Origin: Bacteroidota bacterium
GTDB lineage: Bacteria > Bacteroidota > Bacteroidia > Bacteroidales > Lentimicrobiaceae
Assembly: GCA_023434665.1 (NCBI GenBank)
Contig: JAEYSM010000068.1
Span: 1-11,545 of the forward strand
Length of the DNA: 11,545 nucleotides
Direction of reading: 5' to 3'
The translations under genes were made by a program, and so were the position numbers. Position 1 is the first letter of the stretch. Every line of letters begins with the position of its first letter. The notes under the pieces are model-generated. The model had not been told where the DNA came from, did no database searches, and worked only from the letters and a program-made list of their open reading frames with translations. This document shows positions 1 to 6,641 of this stretch, in pieces.

Positions 1-40
1 AACTATCACCAACCAATATTGAATTTTTAATTCGAAGTAA

Positions 41-658
41 ATGCTCATCATAGGAATAGCCGGAGGATCAGGTTGTGGCAAATCTACCGTTGTCAAGCAG
101 ATCATTAAGAAACTACCCAAGGATTCAGTGACTGTAATTCCCCAGGATTCGTATTATAAAGACAATGGGCATCTTTCGCCTGAAGAAAGATCTAAAATCA
201 ACTTTGATCATCCCTCATCCATCGAATTCAATCTGCTGATAAAGCATCTTGACGAATTGAGTGAAGGTAAGGAAATTGGCATGCCAATTTATAGTTACTT
301 AACTTGTGCCAGATCGAACGAGACAATTCCTGTTTATCCTCGGGAAGTGGTAATTGTTGAAGGCATACTTATCCTATCGAATCCCCGACTGCGCGAAAGA
401 ATGGACATAAAGATATTTGTAGATGCCGATGCCGACGACCGATTAATGCGAATTATAAGACGTGATATTGAAGAACGTGGGCGATCATTTATTCAGGTAC
501 TTGATCATTACGAAAAATTTGTAAAGCCTATGCATCTTCAGTTTATTGAACCAACTAAACGATATGCTGATATCATAGTACCGCAAGGAGGTGCTAACCA
601 TGTGGCAATTGACATCCTTACCTCAAGGATAAAAATTAATCTACAGTCGCTTAGATAA
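41..658 (+). CDS. udk: Uridine kinase (uridine/cytidine salvage)
   Basis: Phosphorylates uridine (and usually cytidine) to UMP/CMP with ATP or GTP in cytosolic pyrimidine salvage. The 205 residues match the usual bacterial length of about 205-215. The Walker A loop GGSGCGKST is at residues 8-16, and PQDSYYKD at 34-41 carries the expected catalytic Asp36. NFDHP is at 54-58, the nucleoside-binding segment YSYLTCARS at 84-92, the Walker B-like strand VVIVEGILIL follows, then the lid RRDIEERGRS and the C-terminal block QFIEPTKRYADIIVP. The start is fixed because an in-frame TAA (38-40) lies directly before this ATG. Two oddities: the position that is His in E. coli and human enzymes is Cys89, and the usual HPDAFD reads HPSSIEF. 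The next gene follows in the same direction after 44 bases, so they may share a transcript. Family assignment is very secure; base preference is not. Confidence 0.96.
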   Translation: MLIIGIAGGSGCGKSTVVKQIIKKLPKDSVTVIPQDSYYKDNGHLSPEERSKINFDHPSSIEFNLLIKHLDELSEGKEIGMPIYSYLTCARSNETIPVYPREVVIVEGILILSNPRLRERMDIKIFVDADADDRLMRIIRRDIEERGRSFIQVLDHYEKFVKPMHLQFIEPTKRYADIIVPQGGANHVAIDILTSRIKINLQSLR

Positions 659-684
659 CCTTCATTATAACTAAGAAAACAAGT

Positions 685-690
685 AAGGAG
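685..690 (+). promoter_or_regulatory. Shine-Dalgarno-like site AAGGAG before the exonuclease/GIY-YIG gene
   Basis: AAGGAG ends 12 bases before the ATG at 703. This is a strong match to the 16S rRNA tail but with wider than usual spacing, in a window where most genes lack such a site. No in-frame start codon lies closer: the in-frame codon at 697-699 is TAA. It therefore supports the start at 703. Confidence 0.45.
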
Positions 691-702
691 TCAATTTAAC
701 CT

Positions 703-2088
703 ATGTCGTTATTTGCCGTTATCGATGTTGAAACCACAGGTGGAAGCTATCAAAAAGCCCGATTGACCGAAATAGCCATTTATCTTTTTGACGGCGAAAA
801 GATCATTGATGAATATAGCACTCTCATCAATCCTGAACAACCGATACCTTATATGATTACCCGCCTTACCGGAATAACCGACGATATGGTTGAACATGCT
901 CCGAAGTTTTATGAAGTGGCCAAAAAGATCGTGGAGATGACGGAAGGTGCTATTTTCGTCGGGCATAATGTGGCGTTCGATTACAACTTCATAAGGCATG
1001 AGTTTAAATGCCTGGGATATAATTACAAAAGACCGACTATTTGTACGGTTAAAATGAGCAGAAAGATATTGCCGGGATACCCTTCCTATAGTCTGGGGAA
1101 TTTGTGCAACTCATTAGGGTTGACAATAAAAGATCGGCATAGAGCCGCAGGCGATGCCTTGGCAACCACACACTTATTTAAGCTGCTTCACGACACCGCA
1201 CCTGAAATGATCGACAGTCAGATATTCGTAGTTCCTGATATAATTAAAGACGTTCCCGAAGAAACCGGTGTTTATTATATGCATGATGAGGATGGCAATG
1301 TGATTTACGTTGGGAAGAGCAATAATATGTACGAAAGGCTTCAGCAACACTTTAGAAATTTTGACACATCCAGGGCACTTGAGATGAAAGACAGGATAGC
1401 TTCCGTAAGTTATGAAGTTACAGGAAGCGAATTACTGGCACTTTTGCTTGAGTCGGATGAGATCAAAAAGCACCGGCCTCCATACAACAGGGCACAACGT
1501 AGAATACGTTATGAATACAGTGTTGTTTCGTTTTATGATGAGAATGGATACCTGTGTTTTGAAGCCTGTCATGAAATAAATGGACACAGACCTGTTGCCA
1601 CATTCCCCTCTCTTCAGTCAGCAAAAAATTTTCTTTACAGGGTGGTTGAGAAATTCAATCTCTGCCAAAAACTATGTGGGTTATATGAGACTGATTCTGC
1701 GTGTTTTCACTACTCCATCAGACAGTGTAAAGGCGCTTGTTTAGGAAAGGAAGCGCCCGAAAGCTATAATATGAGAGCTGAAAGGGCTATAAAAGACATA
1801 GGCTTTAAGGATTCAAATTTCTTTATCATTGAACAGGGAAGAACTCAGGATGAATATTCTGTTGTAAGGATTTCTGGTGGTAGGTACACCGGTTTTGGAT
1901 ATACTGACTCAGAACACACTGACCCTGAAAGTCTCGACAACTGTATTCGCCAATACGAGGACAACCGGGACACGCATTATATTATCAAAAGTTATATAAA
2001 GAAGCATCCACGCATTAAAATTCTGAAGTTTAATACCCCGCAATATTCTCTGTTTAACAGCCTGGACTATATGGTTGATCAGGAATAA
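703..2088 (+). CDS. DnaQ-like 3'-5' exonuclease fused to a UvrC/Cho-like GIY-YIG nuclease
   Basis: Two nuclease domains in one chain. Residues 1-165 form a DEDDh exonuclease: Asp8 and Glu10 in DVETTG, Asp93 in HNVAFDYNFI, and His146 and Asp151 in HRAAGDA. Residues 183-265 form a GIY-YIG domain: GVYY at 189-192, YVG at 202-204, Arg212, Glu250 and the PPYN end at 260-263. A UvrC-like cysteine segment follows (Cys321, 334, 342, 346). About 100 C-terminal residues have no domain I recognise. There is no UvrB-binding or helix-hairpin-helix part, so the second half resembles the Cho type of incision nuclease rather than full UvrC. The exonuclease half is of the Pol III epsilon type. The fusion is known in Bacteroidota and actinobacteria. 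A role in DNA repair or processing is inferred; the substrate is unknown. All catalytic residues appear intact. Confidence 0.92.
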   Translation: MSLFAVIDVETTGGSYQKARLTEIAIYLFDGEKIIDEYSTLINPEQPIPYMITRLTGITDDMVEHAPKFYEVAKKIVEMTEGAIFVGHNVAFDYNFIRHEFKCLGYNYKRPTICTVKMSRKILPGYPSYSLGNLCNSLGLTIKDRHRAAGDALATTHLFKLLHDTAPEMIDSQIFVVPDIIKDVPEETGVYYMHDEDGNVIYVGKSNNMYERLQQHFRNFDTSRALEMKDRIASVSYEVTGSELLALLLESDEIKKHRPPYNRAQRRIRYEYSVVSFYDENGYLCFEACHEINGHRPVATFPSLQSAKNFLYRVVEKFNLCQKLCGLYETDSACFHYSIRQCKGACLGKEAPESYNMRAERAIKDIGFKDSNFFIIEQGRTQDEYSVVRISGGRYTGFGYTDSEHTDPESLDNCIRQYEDNRDTHYIIKSYIKKHPRIKILKFNTPQYSLFNSLDYMVDQE

Positions 2089-2107
2089 AATTATTAAGGT
2101 AAATTTG
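2074..2107 (+). promoter_or_regulatory. Probable Bacteroidota-type promoter of the DUF4403 gene
   Basis: TAAATTTG at 2100-2107 is a perfect match to the phylum's -7 element TAnnTTTG. GTTG at 2074-2077 is a fair -33 element, 22 bases upstream (19-21 is usual). The -33 part lies inside the end of the exonuclease gene. Transcription would start near 2112-2115, leaving about 100 bases before the preferred start at 2214. This suggests the DUF4403 gene can be expressed independently of the two upstream genes. Confidence 0.5.
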
Positions 2108-2213
2108 TCAATGAACATTTAATTACCCCGAAAGCCATAATTTGTTTGAGGATATGAAGTTAACTAATTTCATGAAAAGGCCTGAGCACAACAATTTGCA
2201 CAGGCACTTTATC

Positions 2214-3710
2214 ATGCAGGAAAGATCACTGCATGAGAAAGTAAAAAAAACATTATTGTTGAAAACTCTTTTATTGCTTTCAATTTCCTTATCATTCATA
2301 GGGTGCAAGACTTCAGTCAATGTTCAGGCACCAAAAGAATCATACATTGCTACTCCTTTTACACCCCGGTCTTCTGTGGTCAGTATGACAACAGAAACCA
2401 AAATTTCCGACATACAAAAAAGCATTAACGCTCAGATATCTGGACTGATCTATGAGGACAACAGTCTTGATAATAATAACAGTGACAATGTGATGGTAAA
2501 AGCCTGGAAGCAGGGAGATATCAGGTTAAGTATGGATGATAATGTCATTTCTTTTCAGGTTCCATTGAAAGTTTGGATAAAAGCGGGGTTTAGTGTACAG
2601 AAGTTCGGGCTAAGCATTTCGGATTACAGGGAACTCAATGGAGCACTTTCACTCAAATTCAGGACGGCAGTTACTCTGAATCCCGACTGGACGATTACCA
2701 CCAGAACCACATCTGACGGATATGAGTGGTTAACGACACCAACACTGAAGATAGCAGGTGTTGACTTTTCGGTGAAGTTTATTGCAGACATTCTTTTGCA
2801 GGCGGGATTGAAGAAAGTAGGAACAATAATCGATGAGAGTATAAAGGACTATCTGAACCTAAGGCCATATGCCACACAAGCCTGGGAGCTTGCTCAACAA
2901 CCACTCTTGTTGGATGAAACATACAACGCCTGGCTGCAGATTACTCCGGCTAAAGTAATATCTTCAAACCTTATGTCGGTTGATGGGACCATCCGTCATA
3001 AAGCAGGAATAACCGGAACAATTCTCATTAATATTAATCCTCCTGGAAAGACAACTTTATCCCCTCAAACAGGGATTGATAACAATACACCAGTCGCGAA
3101 TATCCCGGCGGATATATCCCCCAAGGATCTTAAACCCTTGCCCGATATATTAATTGGAAACGTACCTGTTGATGTTTCAACGATATACACTTATATATTA
3201 TTACCTTTTACAGAATTGAATGCCCAGGCCAGGCATTACGTTAAAGGGAAGACTTTCTCGCAGGGTAAACGCAGTGTGATGGTTGAGGAAATAAAGCTAT
3301 ATGGGAATGAAGGAAGTATAATTGCTGAAACGCGGCTTTCAGGCAGCCTTAATGGTACAATTTACTTCAGGGGACGCCCCGTATATCAATCAACTGACTC
3401 CACGCTGGTCATAGAGGATTTTGACTATGATTTGTCAACCAAAAACTTCCTGGTTAAGTCAGCTTCATGGCTGTATCAGGATGGGTTCAGGCGAATGATT
3501 GCCAAGGAACTAAAATGGAGCCTTTCGAAAGAGATCATGATGGTGAATCAGACCATTAATGATAATCTGCACTCCCTAAAGCTTACATCGGGTGTGACAT
3601 TACATGGGCAAATAAACCGGATAGAGCCGGCTTCTATCAAGATAACCAGCGAGGGAATCATTCCGGAAGTCATTGCTACAGGTAAAGTGGGAATTATCAT
3701 AAATCCATAA
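2214..3710 (+). CDS. DUF4403 family lipoprotein
   Basis: A secreted protein of 498 residues resembling the DUF4403 family, which is typically 450-520 residues and of unknown function. A basic n-region and a hydrophobic Leu-rich run end in the lipobox FIGC, giving lipid-modified Cys31 from this start. The frame stays open upstream to TTG 2142, with ATGs at 2154 and 2172. Those starts would put 45-55 residues before the cysteine, too long for a lipoprotein signal, so ATG 2214 is preferred. The mature part alternates hydrophobic beta-like stretches, and near its end NFLVKSASWLYQDGFRRMIA is followed by amphipathic segments. Residues after the cysteine (KTSVN) are not acidic, so retention on the periplasmic side is more likely than surface display. 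It has its own probable promoter and ends at a terminator shared with the convergent gene. Family call moderate to good; function unknown. Confidence 0.8.
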   Translation: MQERSLHEKVKKTLLLKTLLLLSISLSFIGCKTSVNVQAPKESYIATPFTPRSSVVSMTTETKISDIQKSINAQISGLIYEDNSLDNNNSDNVMVKAWKQGDIRLSMDDNVISFQVPLKVWIKAGFSVQKFGLSISDYRELNGALSLKFRTAVTLNPDWTITTRTTSDGYEWLTTPTLKIAGVDFSVKFIADILLQAGLKKVGTIIDESIKDYLNLRPYATQAWELAQQPLLLDETYNAWLQITPAKVISSNLMSVDGTIRHKAGITGTILININPPGKTTLSPQTGIDNNTPVANIPADISPKDLKPLPDILIGNVPVDVSTIYTYILLPFTELNAQARHYVKGKTFSQGKRSVMVEEIKLYGNEGSIIAETRLSGSLNGTIYFRGRPVYQSTDSTLVIEDFDYDLSTKNFLVKSASWLYQDGFRRMIAKELKWSLSKEIMMVNQTINDNLHSLKLTSGVTLHGQINRIEPASIKITSEGIIPEVIATGKVGIIINP

Positions 3711-3746
3711 AAAACGCCGGATTCCTGTCAGAGTTCCGGCGCTTTA
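3709..3746. terminator. Bidirectional hairpin terminator between convergent lipoprotein genes
   Basis: CGCCGGA (3715-3721) pairs perfectly with TCCGGCG (3735-3741) around a 13-base loop. Read leftward, the stem is followed by six T (complement of 3709-3714), a textbook intrinsic terminator for the DUF2807 gene. Read rightward, the tail CTTTAGTATT is poorer, so it should stop the DUF4403 transcript less efficiently. Confidence 0.85.
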
Positions 3747-3808
3747 GTATTCCGATTAGCGGTATTATAGTGCGTTCTAAGAGTTAGTTGAACGCTGATT
3801 CTTCAAGG

Positions 3809-4540
3809 TTAGTCAACATGGTAGACACCGCCAGAACCGGATATTTTGCTATCTATATGGTCAGGATATCCTTTGTAATATACTTTACCACTTCCGCTTA
3901 TGCGAGCTTTAAGATAATGTTCAACAGATATTTCGGTTTTCCCCGATCCACTAATTTCAACTTCAGTATCAATACTTTCGAGATCGAATGCTCTTACATC
4001 ACCTGAACCGGAAACATGTAAATACTGCTCATCACAAAAGCCTGACAGAAATACCTTACCACTTCCCGAAATGCTTGCATCAACAACCGGAGTATCAATA
4101 TCATATAAGTCTACATTGCCCGAACCTGAAACACGTATATTCAAGGCATTTGTAATAATTGGACCATCACTGTAAATATTCCCGGCACCGGAAACCGAAA
4201 CTTCGGTAATATTTCTGGTAGTGATATAAACCTTGATTGGATCGAATCTCCTGACGGAAACACCGTTGCTGAATCTTAACTTTAACTTATGATTACGAAC
4301 CTCTGTCTCAATAACATCAAGAACATTTTCCTGAGCTTCGATGGTTATTCTCTCATGGTTACCCTGTGTGATATAAACATCTGCGGGGAGGGATAGATCA
4401 ACTTCTTCATAAGTTGCTACTGAACGATCTTCGCTAACAACAGGTCCACTGCCTCTTACTACATCAAACCAATCTTTCTGGCATGAAGTAAATGCGAATG
4501 CAGTGAAAAGTAAAACTGGGAGGTATAATTTTGTCTTCAT
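3809..4540 (-). CDS. DUF2807 (putative adhesin head GIN domain) lipoprotein
   Basis: A 243-residue envelope protein of the DUF2807 'head GIN' family, very common in Bacteroidota and of unproven function. The signal peptide ends in FTSC, giving lipid-modified Cys20. The next residues, QKD, resemble a Bacteroidota surface-export signal. The mature protein begins with the family hallmark GSGPVVSEDR (30-39), followed by VDLSLPADVYITQG (47-60). From about residue 115 it is a tandem array of strands, each ending in SG(S/A)G: positions 117, 138, 158, 177, 197, 214 and 234, spaced 17-21 residues apart. This implies a right-handed beta-helix-like stack. The last repeat ends six residues before the stop, so the protein is little more than the stack. 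The gene is convergent with the DUF4403 gene and stands alone, with a long upstream gap. Adhesin function is only the family's label; a structural or sensing role is equally possible. Confidence 0.9.
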   Translation of the reverse strand: MKTKLYLPVLLFTAFAFTSCQKDWFDVVRGSGPVVSEDRSVATYEEVDLSLPADVYITQGNHERITIEAQENVLDVIETEVRNHKLKLRFSNGVSVRRFDPIKVYITTRNITEVSVSGAGNIYSDGPIITNALNIRVSGSGNVDLYDIDTPVVDASISGSGKVFLSGFCDEQYLHVSGSGDVRAFDLESIDTEVEISGSGKTEISVEHYLKARISGSGKVYYKGYPDHIDSKISGSGGVYHVD

Positions 4541-4812
4541 CGGTTTTGTTTTTTGTTGAGTGCAGTTTTTAATTCGGAGTACGTTTTATTAATTGTCTGA
4601 TTCGGACTTGTTGATATTGTACCTATATAAATTCCGTGCCAAAATTTACTTTACGCTAGTAAAAAATATATGAAACAAACTTTATGGCGATACATAACAT
4701 TCTAAATCAGTGAAGTGGACGATAAAAAAAAAGATAGAGATTTTTTACTTTGAGGCGAATCGAATTTAAGTATGTTGAATATATTCATCAATAGGTGAAC
4801 AAAACTGAACAT

Positions 4813-4848
4813 AAAAAAAACCAACGCCATTGAGGGTGTTGGTTTTTT
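4813..4848. terminator. Intrinsic terminator downstream of the M2 peptidase gene
   Basis: CCAACGCC (4821-4828) pairs with GGTGTTGG (4835-4842), with one G-T wobble and a six-base loop. The stem is flanked by eight A on the left (4813-4820) and six T on the right (4843-4848), so it can act in both directions. Read leftward it ends the carbonic anhydrase - CPBP - cysS - M2 gene run, 59 bases past the M2 stop codon. Confidence 0.9.
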
Positions 4849-4861
4849 AAGTTTCCTTCGG

Positions 4862-4897
4862 GCTCCCTTTGTGGTGGGAGCTTACCAAAGCCACAAA
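4862..4897 (-). other. Overlapping inverted repeats in the 3' leader of the M2 transcript
   Basis: Between the M2 stop codon and its terminator, GCTCCC (4862-4867) pairs with GGGAGC (4876-4881). The loop of that stem, TTTGTGG (4868-4874), is itself complementary to CCACAAA (4891-4897). The two stems interlock, so they are alternatives or a tight pseudoknot. This could protect the 3' end or assist termination; a role is not shown. Confidence 0.4.
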
Positions 4898-4906
4898 TGA
4901 AGTCGA

Positions 4907-6595
4907 TTATCTGTTAATAAACTGATCAGCGTAATAACGGGCAGTCAGCTTTTCACCGGTTGCCTTTTCAATCATATCATTCCATTCATAGCGACTGCCC
5001 GGTTTGAATACCTCGTTAGTTAAATAATCGCCTACCTCCTCATTATTGTAGAAACTCTGGTTCATAAAGTCATTCGACTTTATGATATTGGCAGTAATGT
5101 GGTGGTTAAGCTGAGAAGCCAGTAACTCACCCAATAAATAATTATGATAATAACATGGGAAGGTGGCAATATGGATTTTGCTTGCCCAGTCAGGCTGGTT
5201 ACGGCCTTCTGGTTTTTTAATCATCTGATATTTCTCAACAATATCCCACCATAACTGATTAAGGTCCTGATCAGGATTTTCGTACATCGCTTTCTCGAAC
5301 CTGTACATTACCTGAGCCCAGCGACTGAATGTAAGCTGTTCGAGACGAAGAACCTTATAAGCTTCGGGAGCTATTCTGTCTCTTTCTTCAGTGGATATGA
5401 TATTCAAATCGGCCATCCAGTAAGGATTAGCTGCCATTCGGCCAAAAATCATAGCAATTGATTCAGTAGTGAACGTATGAGCTGGATTCCTGAGAGCGAA
5501 CGGAAGATCCATATCAATGTATTTATCGTACACTGCATGTCCGAATTCGTGCATCATGGTGTTCATCCAGTTATAGTTAGGTTTAATATTGCATAAAACT
5601 CTAACATCACCACGGTTATCAATATCGATACAGTAAGCATGCTGATTTTTGCCCGGTTTTTCATAGAGGTCGCTTCTTCCCATGATATCACTGATATCCA
5701 TCCCTATGGAGGTATAATAATCAGCAGTCAGTTTCTCAATACTTTTATCTGCATAATATTTATCAAGGTCAACACTATAAATTGCCGGAGCTTCCTGGAA
5801 GAACCTGTTCTGGTAATGCCATGGCATTAATTGGTCCTTAGTGATATTCAGGTGGCCAACAAGGTATGTATCGATTTCATCTTTGAGCTGAATGAACGAA
5901 TCGCGTGTAAGTTCATCTAGTTCATCAAAAAGGGCACTGATCTGTTCAGGATCCTGCTCGCTAAGCTCAAGACTCATTGAATGATAATTATCGAAACCCA
6001 ACTGGTTGGCAATCTGATTGCGCAGTTTCACAAGTTCCTTAACATCATCTGCAACAACAGTTCCAATTGCTTTATGACCTTCCCAGGCTGCCTGAAGTTC
6101 TTTGCTATCGACCGAGGTCTTTAAAATTTCTTCTACTTCATTATCTGAAAGCTGTTTACCATTAACCTGAGCCCTGAAATTGGAATATTTCTTTTCAACT
6201 TGCATCTCGAGATTAATTCGCTTGATCAGCAGGGCTGAATCTACCTGATTGCTCAGGAAAGCACTGTACAAGATATCCAGTTGTCTTTTTAAAAGGGTAT
6301 CCTGAATATTTCCCTCTTCTTTAAACTTTTTGAGCAGCTCAAAATGCTCCTTGTTAGTGAAGTACTTGTTGAGTTTTAAATTTGCCTGTTCGGCGATTGC
6401 GTAATCCTGGTCATTACCTGTAATTGACGCATTCCAGTATGCCTTATTGGCATCAATCATCATCGGGGCAACAGTAGTTTCATAACTTTCGATGAAGTTC
6501 CTGAATTCCTTTTCCATGTTTTTTGGCTTTTGATTACAGCCTGCCATTAATGCCACAATGAGCACAGGCAGTACAATCGAAACTAATTTTTTCAT
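4907..6595 (-). CDS. M2-family (ACE-like) zinc metallopeptidase, lipoprotein
   Basis: A 562-residue lipoprotein peptidase. The signal peptide ends in the lipobox LMAGC (Cys20). The gluzincin core HEFGH is at 349-353: His349 and His353 bind zinc, Glu350 is the catalytic base, and Glu378 in TTESIA is the expected third ligand. Several segments follow angiotensin-converting enzyme: DLPFALRNPAHTFTTE after the zinc helix, WWDIVEKYQ (449-457) where ACE has WWNLRLKYQ, and SKIHIATFPCYYHNYLLGE (472-490) where ACE has AKFHIPSSVPYIRYF. This favours M2 over M3 oligopeptidases, which share only HExGH. Family enzymes release dipeptides from peptide C-termini; here the likely role is peptide degradation in the periplasm. 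Residues after the cysteine (NQKPKN) are not acidic, so surface display is not indicated. It is the last gene of the leftward run, 46 bases after cysS, followed by a strong terminator. Bacteroidota M2/M3 borderline annotation is the main doubt. Confidence 0.88.
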   Translation of the reverse strand: MKKLVSIVLPVLIVALMAGCNQKPKNMEKEFRNFIESYETTVAPMMIDANKAYWNASITGNDQDYAIAEQANLKLNKYFTNKEHFELLKKFKEEGNIQDTLLKRQLDILYSAFLSNQVDSALLIKRINLEMQVEKKYSNFRAQVNGKQLSDNEVEEILKTSVDSKELQAAWEGHKAIGTVVADDVKELVKLRNQIANQLGFDNYHSMSLELSEQDPEQISALFDELDELTRDSFIQLKDEIDTYLVGHLNITKDQLMPWHYQNRFFQEAPAIYSVDLDKYYADKSIEKLTADYYTSIGMDISDIMGRSDLYEKPGKNQHAYCIDIDNRGDVRVLCNIKPNYNWMNTMMHEFGHAVYDKYIDMDLPFALRNPAHTFTTESIAMIFGRMAANPYWMADLNIISTEERDRIAPEAYKVLRLEQLTFSRWAQVMYRFEKAMYENPDQDLNQLWWDIVEKYQMIKKPEGRNQPDWASKIHIATFPCYYHNYLLGELLASQLNHHITANIIKSNDFMNQSFYNNEEVGDYLTNEVFKPGSRYEWNDMIEKATGEKLTARYYADQFINR

Positions 6596-6641
6596 AAAAG
6601 GTTGGATTGAGTGTAAAATGTATTGTTTATTAAGTGTCTAC

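Larger units (their letters stand above)
4541..4906. other. Gene-free gap between the DUF2807 and M2 peptidase genes
   Basis: These 366 very AT-rich bases hold no convincing coding region on either strand. The left part (4541 to about 4800) must carry the leader and promoter of the leftward DUF2807 gene, but I find no clean TAnnTTTG element there: the nearest leftward-reading candidate, TAAATTTTG (complement of 4640-4648), has one base too many. A 6-base inverted repeat, TTTACT (4645-4650) with AGTAAA (4658-4663), lies in this part and could be an operator or chance. The right part holds the M2 gene's terminator and a second hairpin beside its stop codon. I see no tRNA or known RNA. Confidence 0.6.

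Noticed and set aside
2142..2213. Upstream starts TTG 2142, ATG 2154 or ATG 2172 for the DUF4403 gene
   Set aside because: They place 45-55 residues, including a polar stretch, before the lipobox cysteine. ATG 2214 gives a normal 31-residue lipoprotein signal. ATG 2154 remains possible, as nothing in the leader excludes it.
3809..4540. Repeated near-identical segments in the DUF2807 gene as a DNA tandem repeat or CRISPR-like array
   Set aside because: The SGSG units recur at protein level with variable 17-21-residue spacing and divergent codons, as expected for a beta-helix protein and not for a DNA repeat array.
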